Source: Candidatus Jordarchaeia archaeon
Lineage (GTDB): Archaea > Asgardarchaeota > Jordiarchaeia > Jordiarchaeales > Freyrarchaeaceae
Length of the DNA: 17,240 bases
NCBI GenBank assembly: GCA_018383835.1
Contig: JAHAWR010000014.1
Location: 3,573-20,812, forward strand
Reading direction: 5' to 3'
How positions within the stretch are numbered: position 1 is the stretch's first letter; every line of letters starts with the position of its first letter. Below the pieces are notes generated by a model. The model saw nothing but the letters and a program-made list of their open reading frames with translations, had not been told where the DNA came from and did not search any database. Shown here in pieces: positions 1 to 6,924 of this stretch. Both the position numbers and the translations under genes were made by a program.

Positions 1-150
1 ATAAAGGTTCTTTACAGACAGGCGCAGCTGGACAGTCTTATGGCGATAATAGGAACTTATGGTAGAACATCTGCCCCTATCACATATGAGGGAAAATATG
101 CTGCATGGCAGAGGGCAAGTCTCCCAATAGCTCTTTTAATTAAAAAGTGA
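1..150 (+). CDS. C-terminal end of an unrecognised protein (partial)
   Basis: Frame 1 is open from the first base to a TGA at 148-150, giving the last 49 residues of a protein that begins left of the window. The end of the reading frame (…LPIALLIKK) mixes hydrophobic and basic residues; I see no catalytic motif and cannot assign a family. It converges on thiC, whose stop lies 10 bases further on. The minus-strand T5 run that would serve thiC termination (143-147) lies inside the last codons of this gene. That it is coding rests on the lack of stops over 50 codons, the compact convergent arrangement and the absence of a better use of these bases. It could be a chance open frame. Confidence 0.5.
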   Translation: MKVLYRQAQLDSLMAIIGTYGRTSAPITYEGKYAAWQRASLPIALLIKK

Positions 151-159
151 GGGGAGGGT

Positions 160-1497
160 TTAACAGGTTAGACGGGAGAAGTCCTTTCTTCCTAGGGCTT
201 CAGATATCAGCTTCATCGCACAGTATTTTCCACACATGGTACATGCCACTTCTCTCGTGGGGTGGCGTTCACGATAGGCTTGTGCCTTTTCAGGGTCAAG
301 CGCAAGGCTAAATTGCTTTTCCCAGTCCAGGTTCATCCTAGCCCTCGCCATTTCGTGGTCCCGCTTTGCCGCTTTGTCACCAAGCCTTGCAATGTCAGCT
401 ACGTGGGCGGCTATCTTGGCGGCTATAACACCTAACTTAACGTCTTCCTCGCTGGGCAGGCCCAAATGTTCTGCCGGAGTTACATAACACAGGAAGTCCG
501 CCCCCTCTAGGGCTGCGATCGCCCCTCCTATCGCTCCAACAATGTGGTCGTAGCCCGGAGCGATGTCAGTTACTAGGGGCCCGAGAACGTAGAAGGGGGC
601 GCCCTTACACATAGCTTTCTGAAGCTTTATGTTCGCCGCGATCTCATGTATAGGCACGTGTCCTGGTCCTTCAACGATCACCTGTACACCTCTTTCTCTA
701 GCCCTTTCGACTAAGTGACCTATCGTTACGAGTTCAGATATTTGAGGAACATCTGTGGCGTCATGTATGCAGCCAGGCCTTAAGCCGTCACCTAAACTTA
801 AGGTCATGTCGTACTCTTTGGCTATTTCGAGGAGGTAGTCATAATTCCTATAAAGCGGATTTTCTTGGTCATGATGCAGTATCCAAGCCACATGGAATGT
901 TCCGCCCCTACTCACCATGGGAATTATACGCTTGCTCTCAATCAGCTTTTTCACGTTTTCCCTAGTCACGCCAACATGAACCGTCACAAAGTCTACGCCA
1001 TCCTTGGCGTGCTTCTCGATGACATTAAACATGTCATCTTCATCCATGTCAACTATTGCGCCTTTCTTTCTAGCAGCTTCTATGCCTGCTTGGTATATGG
1101 GAACGGTTCCTACGGGAACATTAACCGACTTTAAAATCCGCCTCCTTATGTCGTCCAAGTCTCCTCCCGTGCTAAGATCCATCAGAGTATCAGCCCCATA
1201 TTTTACGGCTACATCCGCCTTCCTGAGCTCCAATTCGACGTCACAAATATCGGGGGATGAGCCTATGTTCGCGTTAATCTTCGCTCTCAACCCCTTTCCT
1301 ATACCTAAAGGCTTCACCTCACGAATAACATTCCTTACTATAACTACTTCCCCTCTTCCTAGCCTTCTCACCACTTTCTCTGGTGAGATCCCCTCACTCT
1401 CAGCGACGAATTTGACTTCGTCTGTTAAAACCCACCGGCTCGCCGCTTCCATCCTCGTCGTCAAATCATTGCCTCCAAAAAGAGACGAGTTAATCAT
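160..1497 (-). CDS. thiC: Phosphomethylpyrimidine synthase ThiC
   Basis: ThiC converts 5-aminoimidazole ribotide to hydroxymethylpyrimidine phosphate for thiamine synthesis, by non-canonical radical SAM chemistry in the cytoplasm. The 445-residue protein carries the family landmarks in order: GADTLMDLSTGG near residue 100, VPIYQAG, SRGGTFHVAWI, LGDGLRPGC, VEGPGHVPIHEI, LGPLVTDIAPGYDHI, and a C-terminal cysteine cluster CTMCGKYC just before the end. The cluster is spaced CX2CX3C, one residue shorter than the CX2CX4C usually quoted for bacterial ThiC; this is probably a normal variant of this branch. ATG at 1497 is preceded by GAGGT with a 4-base gap. No other thiamine gene is nearby. It is divergent from the LSm gene across a 177-base region holding an inverted repeat that may regulate it. 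The identification is secure. Confidence 0.97.
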   Translation of the reverse strand: MINSSLFGGNDLTTRMEAASRWVLTDEVKFVAESEGISPEKVVRRLGRGEVVIVRNVIREVKPLGIGKGLRAKINANIGSSPDICDVELELRKADVAVKYGADTLMDLSTGGDLDDIRRRILKSVNVPVGTVPIYQAGIEAARKKGAIVDMDEDDMFNVIEKHAKDGVDFVTVHVGVTRENVKKLIESKRIIPMVSRGGTFHVAWILHHDQENPLYRNYDYLLEIAKEYDMTLSLGDGLRPGCIHDATDVPQISELVTIGHLVERARERGVQVIVEGPGHVPIHEIAANIKLQKAMCKGAPFYVLGPLVTDIAPGYDHIVGAIGGAIAALEGADFLCYVTPAEHLGLPSEEDVKLGVIAAKIAAHVADIARLGDKAAKRDHEMARARMNLDWEKQFSLALDPEKAQAYRERHPTREVACTMCGKYCAMKLISEALGRKDFSRLTC

Positions 1498-1674
1498 TCA
1501 TACCTCAACTGTTATTGTTTAAAAGGTTAACTAGAATTCCGGGCAACCATCCACCTGCTCCCGGATCTAAAAAGCTGAAGAAACAAGCTTAAAAGCATTA
1601 ATTGGAGGACAAGTTTTTTAAATGACAGATATTCATTTTTTTCGGTAAGCACGAAGTTTGGAAGGGAGGACATT
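1498..1674. promoter_or_regulatory. Divergent thiC / LSm promoter region with inverted repeat
   Basis: This 177-base gap contains no gene. On the minus strand two TATA-like elements could serve thiC: TTTTAAAC around 1517-1524, which would put the start almost at the ATG, and CTTTTAAGC at 1588-1596, which would leave a leader of about 70 bases. Between them lies a perfect 6-bp inverted repeat, TCCGGG at 1538-1543 and CCCGGA at 1560-1565, separated by 16 bases. It could be an RNA hairpin in the longer thiC leader or an operator. I found no TPP-riboswitch signature. On the plus strand TTTTTTAAA at 1614-1622 is a good TATA box for the LSm gene. Confidence 0.5.
1614..1622 (+). promoter_or_regulatory. 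TATA box of the LSm gene
   Basis: TTTTTTAAA preceded by a purine-rich flank (GGAGGACAAG) fits an archaeal BRE/TATA element. A start about 25-27 bases downstream (near 1645) would give a leader of roughly 30 bases that contains the GGGAGG ribosome-binding site at 1664-1669. The same TTTTTTAAA motif appears upstream of the Fe-S protein gene at the right end of the window. Confidence 0.55.
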
Positions 1675-1947
1675 ATGTCGGGAAGTCAGCCTCTCACCAT
1701 ACTACAGAAAGCCATTAATAACTTGATTTTAGTGAAATTAAAGGACGGAAGAACAATTCAAGGCAGACTCTCAAACATAGACGCTTACATGAACCTGTGC
1801 CTAACCAACGCCGAAGAGCTGGATGAGGATGGCCCAATCGCCAGGTATGGAGAAGTCTTCATTAGAGGAAACAACATACTCTTTATAAAGCCAGACTTGA
1901 CGGAGGAACTTCCTTCTAAAGAGGAGGTGGAGGGAAAGCAAACGTAA
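1675..1947 (+). CDS. Archaeal Sm-like protein (LSm/SmAP)
   Basis: This is a small RNA-binding protein of the Sm fold, expected to assemble into a ring (usually a heptamer) that binds U-rich RNA. The 90-residue protein shows the Sm1 motif at about residues 16-50 (VKLKDGRTIQGRLSNIDAYMNL: the K-DGR-x-G-L-x-x-D-x-x-MN pattern). It shows the Sm2 motif at about 60-72 (GEVFIRGNNILFI). The acidic tail (EELPSKEEVEG) is common in archaeal members. ATG at 1675 has GGGAGG 5 bases upstream. In many archaea an LSm gene is followed by rpl37e; here the next bases lead straight into a convergent gene and no L37e reading frame was found. Exact subgroup (SmAP1 or SmAP2) is not resolved. Confidence 0.95.
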   Translation: MSGSQPLTILQKAINNLILVKLKDGRTIQGRLSNIDAYMNLCLTNAEELDEDGPIARYGEVFIRGNNILFIKPDLTEELPSKEEVEGKQT

Positions 1948-1980
1948 ATGTCAAGGTCGTTCTCTCGCAGCAGGTTTAAT

Positions 1981-3996
1981 CTAAGCTAGCTCTCTTTCCA
2001 TCCTGTAAGTTTCAAGTAGCTTTTCCAGCCGTCTTTTCTGCTCTTCGCGCTCAGCCTTTTCCTTCTCTTCGAAATAACGTGAAAGCAGAGCGTCAAACTC
2101 ATTTTTATCTACTATGGCAAACTCGTCAACCTGTTTAATTGGAACCTCGTCTGAGAAGAAAACAGGTATGTTTGCCTCCAAAAAGGCCTCGAGCGCTAGA
2201 TGAGACATAGCAGTCTTTGAAATAACAGCTTTGACTCCTTTTTCTATCAGAACGCTCGCAGTAACTCTTCCTCCTCCACTTCCGTCTAACAGGAGAACTA
2301 TGTCGCCCTTGTTTATTCCGACCGCTTCATCAGTTTTACGTATTTCATTTTGAGTAAAACGCTTTACGACTTTAAGAGGATAAACCACTCCTCTAATTTC
2401 CATCGCTCTCATCCTTTTCATACTCGCAATCTCATGCCGGGCATTGGATAACTCTTCTTTCAGTTTGAAGATCTCGTATTTAAGTGCTTTAATCTCATCC
2501 TTGTAACGTTCAACCAGTCTTTCAACGTCTTCGGACTTAGCACCGATATTAATGGTCTCTAAAGTCTCTCTGAGACGCTGGAGCTCCTCCTCTAGCTGAC
2601 TCTTCTCGGCGGCTAGAGCCACATTCTGCTCCCTAACGCGAATTAGACCTCTCCTCAATCTTTTAATTTTAGCTCTGTAAGACTCCAATTTGTTAAGTAA
2701 GACTTCTAGGTCAGGCTGTTGTGGAGTCTGCTCCTCTTTAACTTTCTCTACTCTTGAAGGTGAAAGTATACTTATCGCCTCCGAAACAGATAAGCCTCTC
2801 AGCACCATCACCTTCAACTGGTCGGATGGGAGACGGTGCCCTAGAGACCTCGCTTTAGCCTCAGCTCTTTCAAACTTATTTTTGAATGTGTGGAAAGCCT
2901 TAAGGGCAGAGGCTAAAGCGTCCCGTTGATGAGAATCCAGAACTTTAACATGCTTTTCCTCAACGAACTTCTGTACAAGCTCTCTCTTCTCGGAGACCGT
3001 AAGGCTTCTCGGCGGACAAAATACCCTCGAATTGAGCATACCAGCCAGCTTCTCAAGAAGGCTTGGGGGTGGATTTACATCAGACGCGAGCAGAACGGGT
3101 ATACCAAGGGATGTAATCTTTCTGACAAGCGTCATCCTAGAAAGGTCTTTTTCGCTCTCCAGCAGGAGAAGGTTTCCATTGAGATCAAGCACTGCGACAC
3201 CACACGTAACCCCCGGATCTATGCCTATGATTAACCATTTCTTTGGCGCAAGCATAGTTGGGCCTTGGGCAAGTGGTATCCATTCTAGACGCTCAAGCAG
3301 TATAGGCTGGATAGCCACAATTATGTCTCCTCTGTAAGGCTTAACTATCCGGTTCACCACGCTTCTTTCAGCGTAAACAGTAAACTTACTACGTTTAGCG
3401 CCACCCTCGACCTCCTCAACGTGCAAGTCATACTCAATCCCCGCCTCATCAAGCCGCCTCTGGATTTCCTTTGTTGTCTGAAGGATGAGGTTGTACATGC
3501 GTCTCTTGAATCTCTCTGAGCTCCAGCCTCCATGGCCAGGGCAGCGCCCCCTCGCAACTACTATTCGGGTTTCGTTCTCAAACACTCGTACAACATACCC
3601 TACACCATTAGCCGCTAGCCTAGCGCATACCTCAGCAGCTTTAGCGGGTGAGAGCTCCCCCACTTGAAATCCGTTTTGAGAAGCCACCACAGAGAGAGGT
3701 AAAGCCCCACTAACAGGGGATCCAGTCACTTGCACTAGTCTTGTGAAAGGGGGGCAACTTGCCATGAAAGAGATAATACCCTTCTGGTTTGACGCGAGCT
3801 CGAACACGTTATCCATAGCTACTATGTCCGGCTTAACAGAGTTAATGAGGGCTATCAGCTCACGCTTACTAAGGCGGTCATAGAGGCGCCCCTCCCCGTT
3901 CTCAAGCAGAAATGCAGCATACTTCGGAGGAGTCTTAGAGGAGGGGGAGCTCGCAGGCAGAATGTCGACCCCAAGTACCCGCTTAAACTCCTCCAT
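1981..3996 (-). CDS. COG2433/DUF460 protein, predicted RuvC/YqgF-fold nuclease with coiled coil
   Basis: This conserved archaeal protein has no established function. An N-terminal segment begins with an RNase-H-like strand (VLGVDI). The middle carries a clear RuvC/YqgF-like core: IIGIDPGVTCGVAVLD with the expected catalytic Asp, and DSHQRDALASALKAF with the C-terminal acidic pair. A long charged coiled coil follows (roughly residues 430-540, rich in L/E/K/R heptads). The C-terminal third ends in a basic/acidic helix. ATG at 3996 (671 residues) is preferred because GGATGGG lies 6 bases upstream and VLGVDI then sits close to the N-terminus. A TTG at 4011 with poorly spaced GGTGG is the alternative (676 residues). 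It lies just downstream of RIO2 on the same strand (26 bases, or 11 with the TTG), so co-transcription is likely. A nucleic-acid role is inferred from the fold. Confidence 0.9.
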   Translation of the reverse strand: MEEFKRVLGVDILPASSPSSKTPPKYAAFLLENGEGRLYDRLSKRELIALINSVKPDIVAMDNVFELASNQKGIISFMASCPPFTRLVQVTGSPVSGALPLSVVASQNGFQVGELSPAKAAEVCARLAANGVGYVVRVFENETRIVVARGRCPGHGGWSSERFKRRMYNLILQTTKEIQRRLDEAGIEYDLHVEEVEGGAKRSKFTVYAERSVVNRIVKPYRGDIIVAIQPILLERLEWIPLAQGPTMLAPKKWLIIGIDPGVTCGVAVLDLNGNLLLLESEKDLSRMTLVRKITSLGIPVLLASDVNPPPSLLEKLAGMLNSRVFCPPRSLTVSEKRELVQKFVEEKHVKVLDSHQRDALASALKAFHTFKNKFERAEAKARSLGHRLPSDQLKVMVLRGLSVSEAISILSPSRVEKVKEEQTPQQPDLEVLLNKLESYRAKIKRLRRGLIRVREQNVALAAEKSQLEEELQRLRETLETINIGAKSEDVERLVERYKDEIKALKYEIFKLKEELSNARHEIASMKRMRAMEIRGVVYPLKVVKRFTQNEIRKTDEAVGINKGDIVLLLDGSGGGRVTASVLIEKGVKAVISKTAMSHLALEAFLEANIPVFFSDEVPIKQVDEFAIVDKNEFDALLSRYFEEKEKAEREEQKRRLEKLLETYRMERELA

Positions 3997-4022
3997 TTTT
4001 AACCCATCCAAGAGCCACCAAC

Positions 4023-4901
4023 CTATCTTTCCACGACATAGTTAAGCGCTTCCGATAAACTTAATCGAAACCCAAACTTTCTCTCGAAGAAAGACAAGAC
4101 ATTACGCAAGTCCCTCTCTAGCAAGTAGCGTGCCGATGGATGTCTAATAGACACGTATTGCGGCCAGTCAATTATAGAGATATCGAGTTCAGGGGTCACA
4201 ATCACATTGTACTCGCTTAAATCTCCATGAATGATGCCGCAATGATAAGCTAACCTTACATTTTCAAGTATCAACTCTATGACATCTCGGGGCTCCGGCA
4301 AGAACCTATACTTAGCCAACTCTTTTCCCTCTATGAAGCCCATCACTAAAATATGCCTGTTCCTATAAACAGGCTCCGGCACGGCGACATCATAAGAGTA
4401 AAGCGTTCTAAGGGCAGTATACTCTCTCTCGGCTGACTTACAAGAAATAGGGAACCAACTTGACTGGGTAACTCCTCTTTTAACGTAGTTTCGTGTTCTT
4501 TTTACTCGCGTAAAGCTTGTCCTACCGATCCTGTGAGCCTTAATGGTGACACGCCTACCAGAAGGAGTTAAGGCGTCGTAGACATCTGACTCTTTTCCGA
4601 CACCAAGTTTGGAGCCGAAAAACTCTATTATACCCGATTCTGCAAGTGCATTTAAAGCCAAGGTATCGTAACCGTGAACTGTCAACTTGTATCCGACGTA
4701 GTCACCTATCTGCCTCACAACCAGCTTAAAGTCGTGAAGCTTCCTGAGGAGGTCTAGAACTCTTTCCTTGCGGAGAGACGAGTAACAAGCAATGAGGTCT
4801 ACCGGGACAAACTCGTGCGTCCTCATGCCTTTTTCGAGGGAGCGTAGAACCGTGTAATCATCTGCCCCAAGATTGCGGAGATTTCTCGCCAGCCACCTCA
4901 T
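4023..4901 (-). CDS. rio2: RIO2-type atypical serine kinase/ATPase
   Basis: RIO2 acts in maturation of the small ribosomal subunit. The 292-residue protein has the RIO2 layout: an N-terminal winged helix (about 1-90; DYTVLRSLEKGM…EFVPVDLIA) and then the RIO kinase domain. Visible are the flexible P-loop GVGKESDVYDA, the catalytic lysine in TIKAHRIGRTSF, the catalytic loop HGDLSEYNVIV and the metal-binding IDWPQYV. The hinge is probably VMGFIEGKEL. Length is typical for archaeal RIO2. ATG at 4901 follows GGTGA by 5 bases. An A/T-rich stretch at about 4936-4945 could be its TATA box with a very short leader. It heads an apparent two-gene unit with the COG2433 protein. RIO1 is unlikely because of the N-terminal winged helix. 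Confidence 0.94.
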   Translation of the reverse strand: MRWLARNLRNLGADDYTVLRSLEKGMRTHEFVPVDLIACYSSLRKERVLDLLRKLHDFKLVVRQIGDYVGYKLTVHGYDTLALNALAESGIIEFFGSKLGVGKESDVYDALTPSGRRVTIKAHRIGRTSFTRVKRTRNYVKRGVTQSSWFPISCKSAEREYTALRTLYSYDVAVPEPVYRNRHILVMGFIEGKELAKYRFLPEPRDVIELILENVRLAYHCGIIHGDLSEYNVIVTPELDISIIDWPQYVSIRHPSARYLLERDLRNVLSFFERKFGFRLSLSEALNYVVER

Positions 4902-4989
4902 CCAGTCACCTAAATCTTTATTAGAATTCAGAAGCTTTTATTTTTTTTTACCCACTCACAATTTGAAGCTGCCTTCAGTATCATGATTA

Positions 4990-5040
4990 AACTTTTTTCT
5001 TATTTAAATGTAAAAAAAGTTCTAACTTTCTTTTTATGTA
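4990..5040. repeat. AT-rich near-palindrome plus direct repeat upstream of the ArsR-like gene
   Basis: Positions 4990-5021 form a 32-base near-palindrome. The outer arms AACTTTTTT (4990-4998) and AAAAAAGTT (5013-5021) pair perfectly, and the centre ATTTAAAT (5002-5009) has the same axis. The left half recurs as a direct copy at 5024-5040 (14 of 17 bases the same as 4990-5006), offset by 34 bases, and AAAGTT/AACTTT form a short inverted pair at 5016-5029. The elements lie 20-70 bases upstream of the TATA box of the regulator gene. They could be transcription-factor sites; AT-rich DNA produces such repeats by chance more easily than mixed DNA, so this is tentative. Confidence 0.45.
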
Positions 5041-5058
5041 AAACTATATAGAAAAAAC

Positions 5059-5065
5059 TTATAAA
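5059..5065 (+). promoter_or_regulatory. TATA box of the ArsR-like regulator
   Basis: TTATAAA, preceded by GAAAAAAC as a BRE-like purine run. A start near 5088 would leave a leader of about 29 bases with the GGAGGA ribosome-binding site at 5103-5108. The 8-base palindrome GTGATCAC at 5089-5096 falls on the predicted start and is a possible autoregulatory site. Confidence 0.6.
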
Positions 5066-5116
5066 GTATTAATGTCTAGTCTTCCTGTGTGATCACCCTC
5101 AAGGAGGAAACGACCT

Positions 5117-5413
5117 TTGACTGTGGAAGCCGGCGAAGAAGAGCTGGTAGTAAGCAATGAAAACGTCGCCAAGATAGCGAAAGCGCTCTCCTCTGAAACA
5201 AGATGGGAAATACTTAGGCTCGTCCGCGACAGGAAAATGGATGTGAGCAGGATAGCTGAAACCCTCAACCAAACAGAGGCGAACATCTCGGCTCAGATAA
5301 AGATACTAGAGAAGGCTGGACTAATAAGGAGCTATTACGCTCCAGGGCAACACGGCGTAAAGAAGATCTGTGAGCCCGCCGTGAAGCGCGTAGTAATAGT
5401 CATATCAGACTAG
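5117..5413 (+). CDS. ArsR-like winged-helix transcriptional regulator
   Basis: This 98-residue protein is almost entirely one winged helix-turn-helix. Residues about 14-55 read AKALSSETRWEILRLVRDRKMDVSRIAETL (the ArsR family opening) followed by the recognition helix QTEANISAQIKILEKAGLI and a wing (YYAPGQHGVKKI). There is only one cysteine (KKICEPA), so a classical ArsR/SmtB metal site is not visible and the signal is unknown. The start is taken as TTG at 5117, 8 bases after GGAGGA; GTG at 5123 is possible but spaced 14. It is divergent from RIO2 and convergent with herA, with which it shares a CTAG so that each gene ends in TAG. Nearby palindromes suggest autoregulation (inference). Confidence 0.87.
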   Translation: MTVEAGEEELVVSNENVAKIAKALSSETRWEILRLVRDRKMDVSRIAETLNQTEANISAQIKILEKAGLIRSYYAPGQHGVKKICEPAVKRVVIVISD

Positions 5414-6909
5414 GCAGGCTGGTGTGTGCTACCTGCTTCAAAGCGTTTGGCGGCCTCCTCCATTGTTTCCTCGTAAATCGAGGAGGATGCTTTCTTCCTT
5501 CTAACTTTTATGAAGAGGGGAGCATTAACGGCGCTGCCCACTATTAGGGCTTCCCCTACAGGGAGATCCGCTATCATGCCGAGTGTCTCACGGGTGATCA
5601 TCTCGGAGGAGAGTTCTATGGCTTTTAAGTCGTTCGGGTTAGTTACCCGCAGTATTATGTGGGTGTTAGCTTGGCTGAGGACACTTGTTGCAAGTCTCAC
5701 TGGACGCTGGGAAATGAGGCAAAGTGAAAAGTGGAACTTTCTTCCCTCTCTCGCTATTGCTTCGATGACACTCTTTGAGAGGGCTAGTTCCTGCTTTGCC
5801 TCAGGGCAGAACTGGTGCGCTTCCTCAAGTATTACTAGGGATGGCGGAATCAGGCTTCGCCGCCTTAAATCGAACAGCCTCTGAAGGATGTAGGCAACTA
5901 TCATCTGTTTTTTCCTCAAGCTCAAAATGTCGCTTAAGTCGAGCACTACTGCCCGGCCGGGCTTAGCCACGTCTGGAAGGTGCGGGTTTTCATCTACCCC
6001 GAAAAGCTGCGTTTCATCCAATTCGTAGAGCCAGCCTAGCAGGGCCTCCTTCGTTCTAGGATTCACTTTTTCGTCTCCCTCAAGAAACGAGATGACGTCC
6101 GACAGGGAGTAGGAGTCCTCTCTCGCCTTCCTCACCTCTGAGAGTAAACGTCCAAGTTCGCGCACTTGGACAGGGCTCATATCAGGCTGAAACATTGCCA
6201 ACTGTCTCTCTGTAAGAATGGGCGTGGCGAACTGAACATAAGACCCCTTTATCACTGATACGGTGTACGCAAGCTCCCAGCCACCATACTGAGACAATGC
6301 CGTGTATTCTCCGTGAACATCCACCACCAAAGTAAAGATTCTTCCTTCACTCTTCTCTCTTGCGAGAACCTCCTCTAGGAGAACCGTCGCAAGATATGAT
6401 TTTCCGGAGCCACTCATGGCGAGGATGGCCAAGTGCTTCTGCAATAGCCGTGTCATGTTGAGCTTGACGGGCACGTCATGATACCTCATGAATCCTATTT
6501 CTAGTCCATTTTCTTCGTCGAAGCCGAAGAACCTTGAAAGGACGTTCCTTTCAGCAAGGTAGACTTTCTCTCCCGGTGAGGGGGGAAAGGTTATCTTGTC
6601 GAATCCTTCTTCCCTAAGAACTCCGATGGGCTTGGCTGTCGCAATAAGCATATCCCATCTGTCGCAGGGAAAAATTGAGGAAAGCATCCTACCGCTTCTC
6701 TCAAGCTCCTTAACGGCCTCAGCGTGGTAGTAGAAACGGTTAGTCATCATAACCTCCTGCACGACAGCCAGCATCAGTCCATCCTCGGTTTTGAGCTGAA
6801 CAAGCTGCCCCCTCCTCACAGGAACAATTTCAGGAGACGTAACAACAAATGTGAACTCGGAGGTTGTCGGCCCACGGTCTGTGCATATAACGGTTCCGAC
6901 GGGCTGCAT
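5410..6909 (-). CDS. herA: HerA hexameric DNA translocase/helicase
   Basis: HerA is the ring-shaped ATP-driven bipolar translocase that works with NurA in DNA end resection. The 499-residue protein starts with the HAS-barrel domain (about 1-70; VGTVICTDRGPTTSEFTF…GQLVQLKTEDG). The RecA-like core follows: Walker A AMSGSGKSYLA near residue 165, VVDVHGEYT, a helical insertion at about 225-300, Walker B LVILEEAHQF, and the sensor/arginine region SQRPVRLATSVLSQANTHIILRV. The length matches archaeal HerA. ATG at 6909 is preceded by GAGGGAT. It lies 16 bases after the end of nurA, so the two are co-transcribed. Mre11 and Rad50, often in the same locus in other archaea, are not in this window. Confidence 0.96.
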   Translation of the reverse strand: MQPVGTVICTDRGPTTSEFTFVVTSPEIVPVRRGQLVQLKTEDGLMLAVVQEVMMTNRFYYHAEAVKELERSGRMLSSIFPCDRWDMLIATAKPIGVLREEGFDKITFPPSPGEKVYLAERNVLSRFFGFDEENGLEIGFMRYHDVPVKLNMTRLLQKHLAILAMSGSGKSYLATVLLEEVLAREKSEGRIFTLVVDVHGEYTALSQYGGWELAYTVSVIKGSYVQFATPILTERQLAMFQPDMSPVQVRELGRLLSEVRKAREDSYSLSDVISFLEGDEKVNPRTKEALLGWLYELDETQLFGVDENPHLPDVAKPGRAVVLDLSDILSLRKKQMIVAYILQRLFDLRRRSLIPPSLVILEEAHQFCPEAKQELALSKSVIEAIAREGRKFHFSLCLISQRPVRLATSVLSQANTHIILRVTNPNDLKAIELSSEMITRETLGMIADLPVGEALIVGSAVNAPLFIKVRRKKASSSIYEETMEEAAKRFEAGSTHQPA

Positions 6910-6924
6910 TTCTTAATCCCTCTT

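Noticed and set aside
1004..1522. 172-codon plus-strand frame opposite thiC
   Set aside because: Low-complexity Ser/Thr-rich translation antisense to a certain gene; no ribosome-binding site.
1498..1600. TPP riboswitch upstream of thiC
   Set aside because: The conserved CUGAGA-type and pyrophosphate-arm patterns are not present.
1948..1989. Short ATG frame right after the LSm stop, checked as rpl37e
   Set aside because: Only 13 codons and no L37e zinc-ribbon sequence.
5059..5286. Minus-strand frame overlapping the ArsR-like gene
   Set aside because: Shadow of the real gene; Ser/Thr/Leu-rich, no start signals.
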